Shown here piece by piece: positions 38,879-47,948 of a DNA stretch of 64,000 bases. A program made the position numbers and the translations under genes. The stretch covers positions 1 to 64,000 of the forward strand of contig CALEDV010000034.1 in assembly GCA_937949555.1 (NCBI GenBank), in the 5' to 3' direction. How positions within the stretch are numbered: position 1 is the stretch's first letter; every line of letters starts with the position of its first letter. This DNA comes from an uncultured bacterium. GTDB taxonomy: Bacteria; Nitrospirota; Thermodesulfovibrionia; Thermodesulfovibrionales; Dissulfurispiraceae. The notes under the pieces are model-generated. The model did no database searches and was not told where the DNA came from. It saw only the letters and a program-made list of their open reading frames with translations.

Positions 38879-39256
38879 GCCAATCCTCCTCGATAATTTT
38901 ATTGCTATTGTGAAAAGTTTACAAGATAAAGGCTTAAAATATCCTGTTTATCAATAAAAATGTTGTATTAAATAGGTTTGACTCCTCCCTAATCTTAATA
39001 GGATTAGTAGTTTTTTAACAGTCTAACTCACAATAACACTCTTAAAATTGCCCTATAGACTGTCGCTCTGTCGCACTTATCTAAAATAACCTCAGCGTTG
39101 CCTCCTATGAATCATTTACTGATCAGAGGGCAAGACAATCTACCCTGTAGCCATAGAGTTTGACCCTTCAAAGAGGAATAAGCCCCTGTGAGAAGGCAGA
39201 GGATAGAATATTTATAGAGTCGGTGTGTCTTTTTAGTATAAAATACTTAAATTCAT
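38879..39256. other. Intergenic region between divergent genes
   Basis: 378 bp with no gene seen. A weak hairpin CTAATC/GATTAG (38989-39007) is followed by TTTTTT at 39011-39016 on the plus strand, but no transcript leading to it was found. A TATAAA-like -10 box near 39237 could serve the next gene, without a good -35. Confidence 0.3.
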
Positions 39257-40207
39257 ATGCAAGAACCCCTAAAGATAGCGATAAGCGCATGTCTCCTGGG
39301 CATTCCTGTTAGATATGATGGAGGGCATAAGCTCCAGGGGTTGCTTACGGAAACCTTAGGTAGATTTATACAATGGCACCCGGTTTGTCCTGAGGTTGAA
39401 TGTGGTCTGCCTGTGCCGAGGGAACCTATGAGGCTTATTACTCCCAAAAGCAATCCCTCTCTTGTAACTATTTTGGACAATATCAATTACACAAAAAATA
39501 TGATGCCTTGGATGGAAAACAAGATAGGACAATTAGAGGAACAAATGATTTGCGGCTTTATATTGAAAAGCCGTTCGCCCAGTTGCGGCATTGGAGATGC
39601 AAAAATATATAACAAATCAGGAACCCTTATTACTTTAGGAGACGGTATTTTCACTGGGACATTGAACAAAAAAATCCCTTGCCTGCCCATTGAAAACGAG
39701 GAAAGGCTTCATAATATTGATTGCCGTGAAAACTTCCTTGTTAGGGTATTTGTTTATAGAAGGTGGACAAATCTATTGCAAAAGGGCATAAATAGGTCAG
39801 GTATTATGGATTTCCATAGAGAACATAAACTACTTTTGCTTGCCCATAGCCCTGAGCACTACAGGTATCTGGGCAGACTTATATCTGGCCAGAAGCAGCT
39901 TGCGCTCAAGGACCTGTCAGAAAGATACATAAACCTATTAATGGGGGGGTTAAAAAGGATTGCAACAGTTAACAGGCATGTTAATGTGCTCCAACATATT
40001 ATGGGTTATTTTAAGAAAGATTTAAGCCCTAAGGACAAAGTGAGACTTGTGAGGGTCATTGAGGAATATCAACAATCGAGGCTTCCGCTGATTGTGCCTG
40101 TAACGCTTTTAAGCTATTTCGCTGACAAATACGAGTGTGCATACTTAAAAGGGCAGGTTTATCTTAATCCTGGTTACACCGAACTAATGCTTTTAAATCA
40201 TGGCTGA
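39257..40207 (+). CDS. DUF523 + DUF1722 fusion protein
   Basis: 316 aa. The N-terminal DUF523 domain (ISACLLGIPVRYDGGHK, CPEVECGLPVPREPM, SRSPSCG) covers about residues 8-150. The C-terminal DUF1722 (YbgA-like) domain starts near DFHREHKLLLLAHSPEHYRYLG and runs to the end. The Cys residues in the first domain may bind metal. Function unknown; the fusion is common in bacteria. It overlaps mfd by 8 bp. Confidence 0.88.
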   Translation: MQEPLKIAISACLLGIPVRYDGGHKLQGLLTETLGRFIQWHPVCPEVECGLPVPREPMRLITPKSNPSLVTILDNINYTKNMMPWMENKIGQLEEQMICGFILKSRSPSCGIGDAKIYNKSGTLITLGDGIFTGTLNKKIPCLPIENEERLHNIDCRENFLVRVFVYRRWTNLLQKGINRSGIMDFHREHKLLLLAHSPEHYRYLGRLISGQKQLALKDLSERYINLLMGGLKRIATVNRHVNVLQHIMGYFKKDLSPKDKVRLVRVIEEYQQSRLPLIVPVTLLSYFADKYECAYLKGQVYLNPGYTELMLLNHG

Positions 40208-43200
40208 GACATTCGCATCCTTACTTTTAAGTCATATATCGTCAATTTACAGGGCTGCGATAGAAGACAGTGAGCGGGTATTAAGTAATATATCTATTAC
40301 CCACACTGCCTTGATGCTTTGTCTCCAGGAGAGGCCCTTTGTTTTCTTAGAGGATACCCCTGAGGCTGCATCGAGACTCCATCAGGATTTTGCCTTTTTT
40401 CAGCGCCTTATAGGCTCAAAGTCCAATGCCCTTTTACTGCCGCCACCTCTTAACATTGAACTCACTGGGAGGAGGATTGAGGCGCTGAAGGAATATCTGC
40501 AAGAGGATGTCCTGTCCCTTATCACCTCTCCAGCAGCCCTTGACAATTCCATGGATATCTTTAGTCTCCAAAAGGATACCCTTTCCCTTATGCCTGATAT
40601 GGAGATTGAACGCACTGTACTGAAGCAATGGCTTTTAGACAGCGGCTATAAGGAGGTAGCTATGGTAATTGACAAGGGTGAATTCAGTCATAGGAGTTTT
40701 ATATTTGATATCTTTCCAAGTACTGCCAATATGCCTGCAAGGATTGAGTTTTTTGGTGATTCCATAGATTCCATAAGGGCCTTTGATATAGAAACTCAAC
40801 TTTCTGATAGGGATATATCAAGATTAGATATTTTTTCCACGATAGAACGATATGTAGATGAGGATATGCTTCAGCAGATGCTTATCCTAAAAAAGTCAGA
40901 CCTATTTATTGCAGGGCTGATTAACAGTGAGGCTCTAAATCTGTCTAAGAATGATATAGCCCTAAAGGTTTACCACAACCCGATCAATAAAGGCGGCACA
41001 GCATCTTTAGAGTCATCCTTTGCAGGTATGGGGATACTGCCTCAGGAAAGAAAGAGTTATGACGATTTCCTTGCCTTTATAAAGGAGACCTCAAAACCCT
41101 TTATCGTTGTTTTGCCCTCAAGGGCACAGGCAGATAGATTAAGGGATATGTTTCAGGAGAATGATATCTTAGTTCCTATCTTAGAACCTCAAGAGGTCTC
41201 CTCCTATTATGGAAGGGGTTGTATAACTACGGGGACATTATCATCGGGTATAAACCTCCCTGATATTTTTGTTCTTACAGGTTCCGAGATCTTTGGAGAG
41301 AAGCCTCCTGTAAGGGTGTCAAGACCACAGAAACTCTCTAGGATACTGCTAAACCTTGAGGAATTAAAGCCTGGTGACTGGATAGTGCACAGAGACCATG
41401 GGATAGGAAGGTTTAAGGGCATCCTCAGACAGGAAATGGGAGGCTATGAACAGGATCTCATAAATATTGAATACGGAAACGGCAGCCTCTACATCCCTGC
41501 TGAAAATATCAGACTTGTCCAGAAATACAGTGCCTCAGAGTCCGCTGTGCCTTTGGTTGACAAGATTGGTTCTAAAAACTGGCATAAGAACAAGCTCAGG
41601 GCAAGACTGGGTGCTGAAGAGGTAGCTAAAAAACTCATCAAGCTATATGCGGAGAGGACTGTAAGCAGGGGATTTGTATTTTCTGAGGACACTGCCATGC
41701 ACAGAGAGTTTGACGATTTCTTTGTCTATCAAGAAACACCGGATCAGGCAAGGGCTATAGAGGATATTAAGAGGCTTATGTATTCCGAAAAGCCTATGGA
41801 CATGCTTCTCTGCGGTGATGTGGGATATGGAAAGACTGAGGTTGTAATGAGGGCAATATTCAGGGCTGTTTACGACAGGAAACAGGCCGCAGTGCTTGTG
41901 CCTACTACTATATTGGCAGAACAACACTATAGAACCTTTAAGTCAAGATTCTCGGGCTTTCCGGTGAGGATTGATGCACTCAATAGATTCAGGAGTCCCT
42001 CTGAAAGGGCTAAGACACTGAAGGCGCTGAAGAGCCATGAGGTTGATGTGGTCATAGGCACCCATTCACTGCTCAGAAAGGACATTGCCTTTGCCGATTT
42101 AGGTCTCCTTGTTATTGACGAGGAACACAAGTTTGGTGTGCAGCAAAAGGAACGGCTTAAAGAGCTCCGAAAATCCGTTGATGTAATAACCCTAACTGCA
42201 ACACCTATTCCAAGGACCCTTCAGATGTCTCTATCTGGCATAAGGGAGATGTCTATCATCGAAACTCCCCCTGAGGACAGGATATCAGTGAAGACCTTCA
42301 CATCGGTATTCAATATCAACATAATAAAAGAGGCAATACAGAGAGAGCTAAAACGGCAGGGACAGGTTTATTATGTTCATAATAGGATTGGCCGCCTTGA
42401 GGAAAAGGCAAGGCTTATTAGAGGACTTGTAGGTAACGCAAGGATTGCTATAGCTCACGGTGAAATCCCTGAGAGGGACCTTGAAAGGGTGATGTTTGAC
42501 TTTATGAACCAGAGGATTGATGTGCTCCTATGCACAGCCATCATTGGCTCTGGGCTGGACATACCCTCTGCAAACACAATTATTATTGATAGGGCTGATA
42601 TATTCGGACTTGCTGACCTATATCAACTCAGAGGAAGAGTGGGCAGGAGCAATGTCCAGGCATACGCCTACCTGCTAATACCTGAGGAGGAAAGGATAAG
42701 TGAAGATGCCATGAAAAGACTTCAGGCTGTGCAAGACCTTAGTTATTTAGGGGCAGGTTTTAGGATTGCCCTTAAAGACTTAGAGATAAGAGGTGCAGGA
42801 AATATCCTCGGCGCTGAGCAGTCTGGGCATATATTTAGGGTGGGGTTTGATATGTATATGGAAATGCTTGAGGAGGCTGTTGCAGAACTCAAGGGGGAAA
42901 AGCTAAAGGCAACACTCAATCCAGAGATCAAAGTGGCATTGTCTGCCTATATACCAGAGTCTTACATTAATGACATTACCATGAGGATCAGTGTTTATAG
43001 GAGACTATCGGAGTGTTCTACCCTTGAGGAACTCAATGATATGGAAGCTGAGCTTACCGATCGTTTTGGTACTATTCCAATGGAGACATCAAATCTGATA
43101 GATATACTCAGGGTCAAGATATTGTCAAGAAGGTTATTGATAAACAGGATCGTTGAGAGCCCTGAGGATTTTAGATTTTATTTCCAGAGGACTGAACCTG

Positions 43201-43400
43201 AGCTTTATGGCGCGCCTGAGGACTTTTTTAGGGACCTTGTTGATACACTAAATCATTTACAGAAGGGTATAAAAAGATTTAGATTTATAGAGGGTGGTTT
43301 TTCCATTGCTCGTACAGGTAAGGCACAGCAGAAACCAATGAAGAGACTTGAGGAAACCCTTATGAGTATTTACAGCGAGTATCAAAGGAGGAAGGGATGA
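40200..43400 (+). CDS. mfd: Transcription-repair coupling factor
   Basis: 1066 aa. The N-terminal UvrB-like region is followed by the RNA-polymerase-interacting CarD-like domain (LKPGDWIVHRDHGIGRFKG, about residues 385-403) and the RecG-like translocase, with GDVGYGKTE near 538-546, DEEHKFGV and the TRG motif region QLRGRVGRS. It removes stalled polymerase and recruits UvrA. The N-terminal part is somewhat short compared with E. coli Mfd (1148 aa). Confidence 0.95.
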   Translation: MAETFASLLLSHISSIYRAAIEDSERVLSNISITHTALMLCLQERPFVFLEDTPEAASRLHQDFAFFQRLIGSKSNALLLPPPLNIELTGRRIEALKEYLQEDVLSLITSPAALDNSMDIFSLQKDTLSLMPDMEIERTVLKQWLLDSGYKEVAMVIDKGEFSHRSFIFDIFPSTANMPARIEFFGDSIDSIRAFDIETQLSDRDISRLDIFSTIERYVDEDMLQQMLILKKSDLFIAGLINSEALNLSKNDIALKVYHNPINKGGTASLESSFAGMGILPQERKSYDDFLAFIKETSKPFIVVLPSRAQADRLRDMFQENDILVPILEPQEVSSYYGRGCITTGTLSSGINLPDIFVLTGSEIFGEKPPVRVSRPQKLSRILLNLEELKPGDWIVHRDHGIGRFKGILRQEMGGYEQDLINIEYGNGSLYIPAENIRLVQKYSASESAVPLVDKIGSKNWHKNKLRARLGAEEVAKKLIKLYAERTVSRGFVFSEDTAMHREFDDFFVYQETPDQARAIEDIKRLMYSEKPMDMLLCGDVGYGKTEVVMRAIFRAVYDRKQAAVLVPTTILAEQHYRTFKSRFSGFPVRIDALNRFRSPSERAKTLKALKSHEVDVVIGTHSLLRKDIAFADLGLLVIDEEHKFGVQQKERLKELRKSVDVITLTATPIPRTLQMSLSGIREMSIIETPPEDRISVKTFTSVFNINIIKEAIQRELKRQGQVYYVHNRIGRLEEKARLIRGLVGNARIAIAHGEIPERDLERVMFDFMNQRIDVLLCTAIIGSGLDIPSANTIIIDRADIFGLADLYQLRGRVGRSNVQAYAYLLIPEEERISEDAMKRLQAVQDLSYLGAGFRIALKDLEIRGAGNILGAEQSGHIFRVGFDMYMEMLEEAVAELKGEKLKATLNPEIKVALSAYIPESYINDITMRISVYRRLSECSTLEELNDMEAELTDRFGTIPMETSNLIDILRVKILSRRLLINRIVESPEDFRFYFQRTEPELYGAPEDFFRDLVDTLNHLQKGIKRFRFIEGGFSIARTGKAQQKPMKRLEETLMSIYSEYQRRKG

Positions 43401-44119
43401 AATTGTTACAGATTATCCTCGTTCTGCTATTAGCAGTTCTTTTTGCAGGATGTGCAGGACAACAGGCAAGGCCTTCAGAGGAGACCCATAAAGAGGCAGA
43501 TTATTATTACAAGATGGGTATATCAAGCCTTAATGAAGGTAATATTAAGATGGCTTATGTGCAACTGCATAAGGCCTATGAACTTGATCAAAACAACAAG
43601 GAGGTTTTAAACAGCTTGGGCATTGTCTTTATGCAGCTCGGAGAGGAAGACAAGGCGCTGGATTTTTTTAATAGGGTGCTTCAGATTGATGATAGGTACT
43701 CAGAGGCATACAACAGCATTGGGGTAATCAACCTTCATAGGGGCAGATATCAGGAGGCTATTGATGCCTTTAATCGCGCTATCTCTAATCCTCTATATCA
43801 ATACCCTGATAGGGCATACTACAATTTAGGTGTGTCCTATTACAGAATGAAGAGATTTGATGATGCCATAAGGTCTTTCCAAAGTGCATTGATGCTGTCA
43901 CCTTCCTTTACTATGCCCCATTACGGTCTTGCCCTTGCCTTTAACAAAAAGGGCGACTACGGAAACGCAGCCATTATGCTAAACAGGGCAATAACCTTAG
44001 ACCAAAAATACAGGGGCAATCGGGAGGCTTATAAAAAGGATCTGCAGCAAAAATATAATCAAACCAGAGGAGTAGAAGCCACAGATTTGGCTGATTACAT
44101 GGAAATACTAAATTATTAA
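43397..44119 (+). CDS. TPR-repeat lipoprotein (PilF/PilW-like)
   Basis: 240 aa. Lipobox LFAGC with Cys19, then about five TPR repeats (YYYKMGISSLNEGN through FTMPHYGLALAFNKKGDYGNAA). It resembles PilF/PilW, which help assemble the type IV pilus secretin, but no other pilus gene is nearby, so the role is open. It overlaps mfd by 4 bp (ATGA). Confidence 0.8.
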   Translation: MKLLQIILVLLLAVLFAGCAGQQARPSEETHKEADYYYKMGISSLNEGNIKMAYVQLHKAYELDQNNKEVLNSLGIVFMQLGEEDKALDFFNRVLQIDDRYSEAYNSIGVINLHRGRYQEAIDAFNRAISNPLYQYPDRAYYNLGVSYYRMKRFDDAIRSFQSALMLSPSFTMPHYGLALAFNKKGDYGNAAIMLNRAITLDQKYRGNREAYKKDLQQKYNQTRGVEATDLADYMEILNY

Positions 44120-44168
44120 CCTCTCAGTGTGTCTCTTGAGAGAAAGGGCAAAAATAAGCAACATCTTC

Positions 44169-44243
44169 TGGAGGCGGCGAGCGGATTCGAACCGCTGGAT
44201 AAAGGTTTTGCAGACCTCTCCCTTGCCACTTGGGTACGCCGCC
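44169..44243 (-). tRNA. tRNA-Cys (GCA)
   Basis: Minus strand. The acceptor stem GGCGGCG (44237-44243) pairs with CGCCGCC (44173-44179); the discriminator is U, typical of tRNA-Cys, and CCA is encoded (44169-44171). The anticodon loop CTGCAAA gives anticodon GCA, and the T-loop GGTTCGAATCC is standard. It stands alone between the TPR gene and ubiA. Confidence 0.95.
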
Positions 44244-44295
44244 AATTAAGGAATGATATTAAATCATAAATGCAGCGATAGTTACAACCTTTGAT

Positions 44296-45159
44296 TTATA
44301 GAAACAATGCCCCCATTGTGGAGATAAAGACCACAATGCTGATGTATCCGTTCATATTGAAGAATGCAAAGTCTAATTTGCTAAGGTCCTCAGACTTCAC
44401 AAGGGAATGTTCATATACAAGCAGCAACCCTACTACTGCCATGCCGATCCAGTACGGCAAATCAAGATTAAATAATATGCCTGTGTAAACCAACAACCAG
44501 AATGTTGCTGTATGCATGAGCCTTGATAGGGTTATGGCTCTTCTGATGCCAAACCTTGCGGGTATGGACTTTAGACCCTTCTTTTTATCAAAGTCTATGT
44601 CCTGTAGGGCGTAAAGGACATCAAACCCTGCAAGCCAAAATACTACTGCCAATGCAAGGGGTATTATTTCCATGTTAAGGGTGCCTCTTAGGGCAATCCA
44701 TGCACCAATAGGCGCTGCCGAGATACATATACCGAGCACTAAGTGACACAACCAGGTAAACCTTTTGGTGTAGGAGTAGAGGATCAAAAATCCTATTGCC
44801 ACAGGCGATAATAGAAAACATAGGTCATTGAGCATATAGGCGGCTCCAAGCAGGACTGCAAAGGAAAGGACAACAAATATAAATGCCTCTGTTGTCTTTA
44901 TTGCCCCTCTGGGAATCTCTCGGTTTTTGGTGCGTGGGTTGCAGGCGTCAATGTCCCTGTCAATAATCCTGTTAAGACCCATTGCCGCAGAACGGGCGCT
45001 GACCATTGCAATTACAATAAGCAATGACTGTTGTACAGAGGGCAGTCCCTGCGCGGCTAAAAGTGCTGAGGTTAGGGCGAAGGGCAATGCAAAGACTGAG
45101 TGAGAAAACTTTATCATTGATAAATAAAGCCTGAATTTATTCAACATAGCCAAAAACAT
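44296..45159 (-). CDS. ubiA: UbiA-type polyprenyltransferase (UbiA/MqnP-like)
   Basis: 287 aa, nine predicted helices. The Asp-rich motifs NRIIDRDIDACNPRTKNR (about residues 63-80) and DIDFDKKKGLKSIPARFG (about 187-204) bind Mg-diphosphate. It transfers a polyprenyl chain to an aromatic quinone precursor; in an anaerobe this is probably menaquinone synthesis by the futalosine route (MqnP) and not ubiquinone (inference). ATG 45144, reading MLNKF..., is a possible alternative start. Confidence 0.87.
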   Translation of the reverse strand: MFLAMLNKFRLYLSMIKFSHSVFALPFALTSALLAAQGLPSVQQSLLIVIAMVSARSAAMGLNRIIDRDIDACNPRTKNREIPRGAIKTTEAFIFVVLSFAVLLGAAYMLNDLCFLLSPVAIGFLILYSYTKRFTWLCHLVLGICISAAPIGAWIALRGTLNMEIIPLALAVVFWLAGFDVLYALQDIDFDKKKGLKSIPARFGIRRAITLSRLMHTATFWLLVYTGILFNLDLPYWIGMAVVGLLLVYEHSLVKSEDLSKLDFAFFNMNGYISIVVFISTMGALFL

Positions 45160-45206
45160 CCCTTAAAAACTAAATTTATATTTATCATATTATATTGTAA
45201 TTAGGG

Positions 45207-45236
45207 TTGACAAAGCATGTAACTTTAAGTTATAAA
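45207..45236 (+). promoter_or_regulatory. Sigma-70 promoter of candidate small RNA
   Basis: TTGACA (45207-45212), 18 bp, TATAAA (45231-45236); the alternative TTATAA gives 17 bp. The start would be near 45243. No plus-strand gene lies downstream before the terminator at 45262-45305: both flanking genes are on the minus strand. This points to an independent short transcript. Confidence 0.65.
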
Positions 45237-45242
45237 TAAATA

Positions 45243-45305
45243 GCGTCTTGTTACCTCCCCCAAACTGCTGTCCGCTATCCCCCTTTGGACAGCAGTTTTT
45301 TTTTA
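45243..45305 (+). ncRNA. Candidate small RNA with C-rich anti-Shine-Dalgarno tract, ~62 nt
   Basis: The predicted RNA begins near 45243 and ends in the U-tract near 45305. TTACCTCCCCC (45251-45261) is single-stranded in the simplest fold and lies directly before the terminator stem; CCUCC is complementary to ribosome-binding sites. The terminator loop also contains CCCCCTTT. The promoter is near consensus and the terminator near perfect, with no ORF between them. Alternatively it could act as an antisense or insulating unit for the 3' end of the DUF362 gene, which stops at 45307. Confidence 0.5.
45262..45305 (+). terminator. Strong intrinsic terminator, 12-bp perfect stem
   Basis: AAACTGCTGTCC (45262-45273) pairs perfectly with GGACAGCAGTTT (45287-45298), followed by a T run to 45304. 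The U-tract is on the plus strand, so it ends the candidate small RNA. The stem could also stop minus-strand transcription from the DUF362 gene, since the A-rich left end is also the gene's 3' boundary, but the minus-strand tail is G-rich. Confidence 0.85.
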
Positions 45306-45306
45306 T

Positions 45307-46434
45307 CTATTCATCAATATGTATAATCTCATACTTGCTTGAACCCAATCCAATCCTTTCTGCCTCTTCCATCTGTATCCTATAGGGCTTTTTGTGTAAC
45401 TCCAGTAATATGTCTTTGCCCTCGGAAACCTTTTCATCCTCGGCTAAGGAGGCTGGCAGAGGCTTCTGTCTTAAAAGCATATCGGCAGATGCCTTTTCTA
45501 TGGCAACCAGATCATCGGATATCATAATGCCTAAATCCTGAATAACTGGCACCTCGGCGGCGGGCATGCAATCGCACTCCGGTTGAATCTCTGTAAGAAA
45601 ATTGACATATATTACCTTTCTTGGTTTGAAGGTGCTCAGAACTGCCCCTGCAGCCTCTGCCAGAGATTTCATAAAGTTTTCGTCATCTCCTCCAGGCAGG
45701 GATATTGCGTTCTCAGGGCATACCCTTGTGCACCTTCCGCAGCGCCAGCAGAGGTCATCTTTATAATCAAATTTATTGTCAACAAAAGAAATGCCCTCTA
45801 AAGGGCATATCTCCTGACATTGCAGGCAAAGGGCACACTTATTTTCGTCCCATACGAGCTTGCCTTCTCCAATAGTGTGCATTGCCCCTCTTCCGCATTT
45901 CCATCCACAGTGTCTATGGCTGCCGCTAACTCCACCCATAGCAAGATTTTTAATGGCTCCAGCATAACCTGCCTGAATGTGTCCCTTCACGTGAGTGCAT
46001 ACTACCATCGCAGGCACATCATGTATAACCGAAGCGACCGCTATTTCTCCAAGTATATCCCCAGCCCTTACCATAATGTTGTCATTGCCATAAAGTCCGT
46101 CGGCAAGCACTACTGGAGCGCCCACAGAGAGATGATTTATGCCGTTTTCGTTTGCCACCTCAAGATAATCAAGCCCTTTAATCCTTACGGTATCGGTAAC
46201 AAAGGGCTTGGCCTTTACTGCCTTAACTGCCTCAACAATCTTTCTTAAAAAAACAGGTCTAATGATTCTATGGGCTCCCTCAGAGCCAAAATGGGTCTTA
46301 AGGGCAACCCATTCTTTGGGTTCAAAGTATTCAGAGAGATTGATTGTTTTAAGCAGGGTTTCGAGCTTGCCCGCCATGCTATCGCTGTATTTCCATTTCT
46401 TTACCCTTGCAGATGCAAAATATACCCTTGCCAT
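45307..46434 (-). CDS. DUF362 domain protein with 2[4Fe-4S] ferredoxin domain
   Basis: 375 aa from ATG 46434, chosen for AAAGGAGG five bases upstream; the open frame continues to 46491 without such a site. DUF362 covers about residues 20-195 (KTHFGSEG, VCTHVKGHIQAGYAGAIKNLAMG). Two ferredoxin motifs follow (CALCLQCQEICP and CWRCGRCTRVCP). DUF362 proteins are common in anaerobes and of unknown function, presumably redox. Confidence 0.87.
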   Translation of the reverse strand: MARVYFASARVKKWKYSDSMAGKLETLLKTINLSEYFEPKEWVALKTHFGSEGAHRIIRPVFLRKIVEAVKAVKAKPFVTDTVRIKGLDYLEVANENGINHLSVGAPVVLADGLYGNDNIMVRAGDILGEIAVASVIHDVPAMVVCTHVKGHIQAGYAGAIKNLAMGGVSGSHRHCGWKCGRGAMHTIGEGKLVWDENKCALCLQCQEICPLEGISFVDNKFDYKDDLCWRCGRCTRVCPENAISLPGGDDENFMKSLAEAAGAVLSTFKPRKVIYVNFLTEIQPECDCMPAAEVPVIQDLGIMISDDLVAIEKASADMLLRQKPLPASLAEDEKVSEGKDILLELHKKPYRIQMEEAERIGLGSSKYEIIHIDE

Positions 46435-46513
46435 TGATTCCTCCTTTATAGGTGTTTTAAAAAAATCTTTTATTTGTTCTATTATAAACAACTTGATTTG
46501 CTAATAGGAAAAC

Positions 46514-47797
46514 ATGGACTATCTGTTATTTCGCTTTAAAGCCTTCCTGCAAGACAAAGGGCTGCTTGAGGACGCCTACATAGTGGGCGGTACAGTCAGA
46601 GATATCTTGCTGGAGCGTGATACTAAGGATCTGGACATCGCAATTAAAGGCGATGTATCGAAGATTGCAAAGGAATTTGCCTATACTATTGATGCATCCT
46701 GCGTAACCCTTGATGAGGAGTTCGCTATAATGAGGGTTATCAAGGGGCAGCAATGGATTGATATTTCAAGGATGAGGTGTGACTCTCTCTTTATTGACCT
46801 GTCTGAGAGAGATCTAACCATAAATGCTATGGCTATCCCCTTAAACAGTCTTGAAGATGCAAAAAGTTCTTTGATTGATATATACAACGGCGTGGAAGAC
46901 CTTGCCGGAGGCCTTTTAAGAATGGTCTCTGAGGAGAATTTCATCAAAGATCCCTTGAGGATTATAAGGGTATTCAGGTTTGCTGTAACCTTAGATTTTG
47001 CTATTGAAGGAGGCACGCTACAAGCTGCCAAAAGGCTTGTTCCCTTGATAGGTTCTGTGGCCTATGAAAGGATTGCCGAAGAATTAAGAATCATATTTTT
47101 ATCTCCTCACTCCTCATCGGTGGTTTCACTCATGACCCAACTGAAGGTATTTACACACATTTTTGCAATGACTATCTCAGAGGGATCATTGGTAAACTAT
47201 ACAAGCCTTGAGGGTATTATTGATGCTATGGATAAAGATATGTCCGTTAAATCAAATTCCTTAAGGAACTACCTTAGTGATAAATACAGACTTTTCTGCT
47301 TAAAGTTTGCCTCCCTATTTGATGGACAAAAAACTGCTATCAAGGCAGCTAAACTATTAAAACTATCCCGAAAAGAACAAGACCTGCTTCAGAGGTTTAT
47401 TGCAAGGCGCGGCAAATTTTATGAAATATATAGGAATAACAAGAACTATTACAACAGGGGAATTATAGAGTTGCTATACTCCTCAGGAATGGATGCCTTA
47501 GGTATTTTGTTGCTTGATACGGCCTTATATTTGGGTGAAGAACCAAGCATTCATGATTACGCAAAGGAGGTTATTGCTTTTTACGATAATCAATACAGGG
47601 CAAGAGAACCCATGCTCAATATGATAAGTGGCAATCACCTTATCTCCAAGCTCAATATGCCTCCATCAAGCACAATCAAAGAGATCCTCTATAGCATTCA
47701 CATAGGGATACTTGCCGGGCAGATCAACACCCCAGAGGAAGCCTTGCAACAGGCAAAGGTTCTTTATGAATCTAAAGGTGCATTGCAAAAAATATAA
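46514..47797 (+). CDS. tRNA nucleotidyltransferase / poly(A) polymerase family protein
   Basis: 427 aa, class II nucleotidyltransferase. YIVGGTVRDILL and TKDLDIAIKG at about residues 22-45 are the catalytic signature; RDLTINAMAIPL and FIKDPLRIIRVFRFAVTL follow. It may add the whole CCA, or only CC or A if a partner gene exists elsewhere; sequence alone does not decide this. Divergent from DUF362 with an 80-bp gap. Confidence 0.88.
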   Translation: MDYLLFRFKAFLQDKGLLEDAYIVGGTVRDILLERDTKDLDIAIKGDVSKIAKEFAYTIDASCVTLDEEFAIMRVIKGQQWIDISRMRCDSLFIDLSERDLTINAMAIPLNSLEDAKSSLIDIYNGVEDLAGGLLRMVSEENFIKDPLRIIRVFRFAVTLDFAIEGGTLQAAKRLVPLIGSVAYERIAEELRIIFLSPHSSSVVSLMTQLKVFTHIFAMTISEGSLVNYTSLEGIIDAMDKDMSVKSNSLRNYLSDKYRLFCLKFASLFDGQKTAIKAAKLLKLSRKEQDLLQRFIARRGKFYEIYRNNKNYYNRGIIELLYSSGMDALGILLLDTALYLGEEPSIHDYAKEVIAFYDNQYRAREPMLNMISGNHLISKLNMPPSSTIKEILYSIHIGILAGQINTPEEALQQAKVLYESKGALQKI

Positions 47798-47932
47798 GGA
47801 CATCGCAACCGCTTCTCTCTGCCTACATCACAGACTTCTTGGCATTAAGCATCTAAGGGTAGAAACCTTACATATCCTGAGAGGCAGTAATTTCACCATT
47901 CCTGCTTACATTTGACCTTTAGAAACATTCTG

Positions 47933-47948
47933 TGTCATATTTATGACA
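47933..47948. promoter_or_regulatory. FleQ-type palindrome at the activator's own start codon
   Basis: TGTCATATTTATGACA is a perfect-arm palindrome in the GTC-N8-GAC frame, ending on the A of the ATG at 47948. It overlaps the -10 region of a weak promoter (TTGACC at 47912-47917, 17-18 bp spacing), as expected for autorepression by the encoded regulator. Confidence 0.5.

Noticed and set aside
38989-39016. CTAATC/GATTAG hairpin followed by TTTTTT as terminator
   Set aside because: A 6-bp AT-rich stem and no plus-strand transcript leading into it.
40200-43400. Several long reverse-strand open frames inside mfd, tamB, fliI and nuo genes
   Set aside because: They are shadows of strongly coding frames, without ribosome sites or recognisable products.
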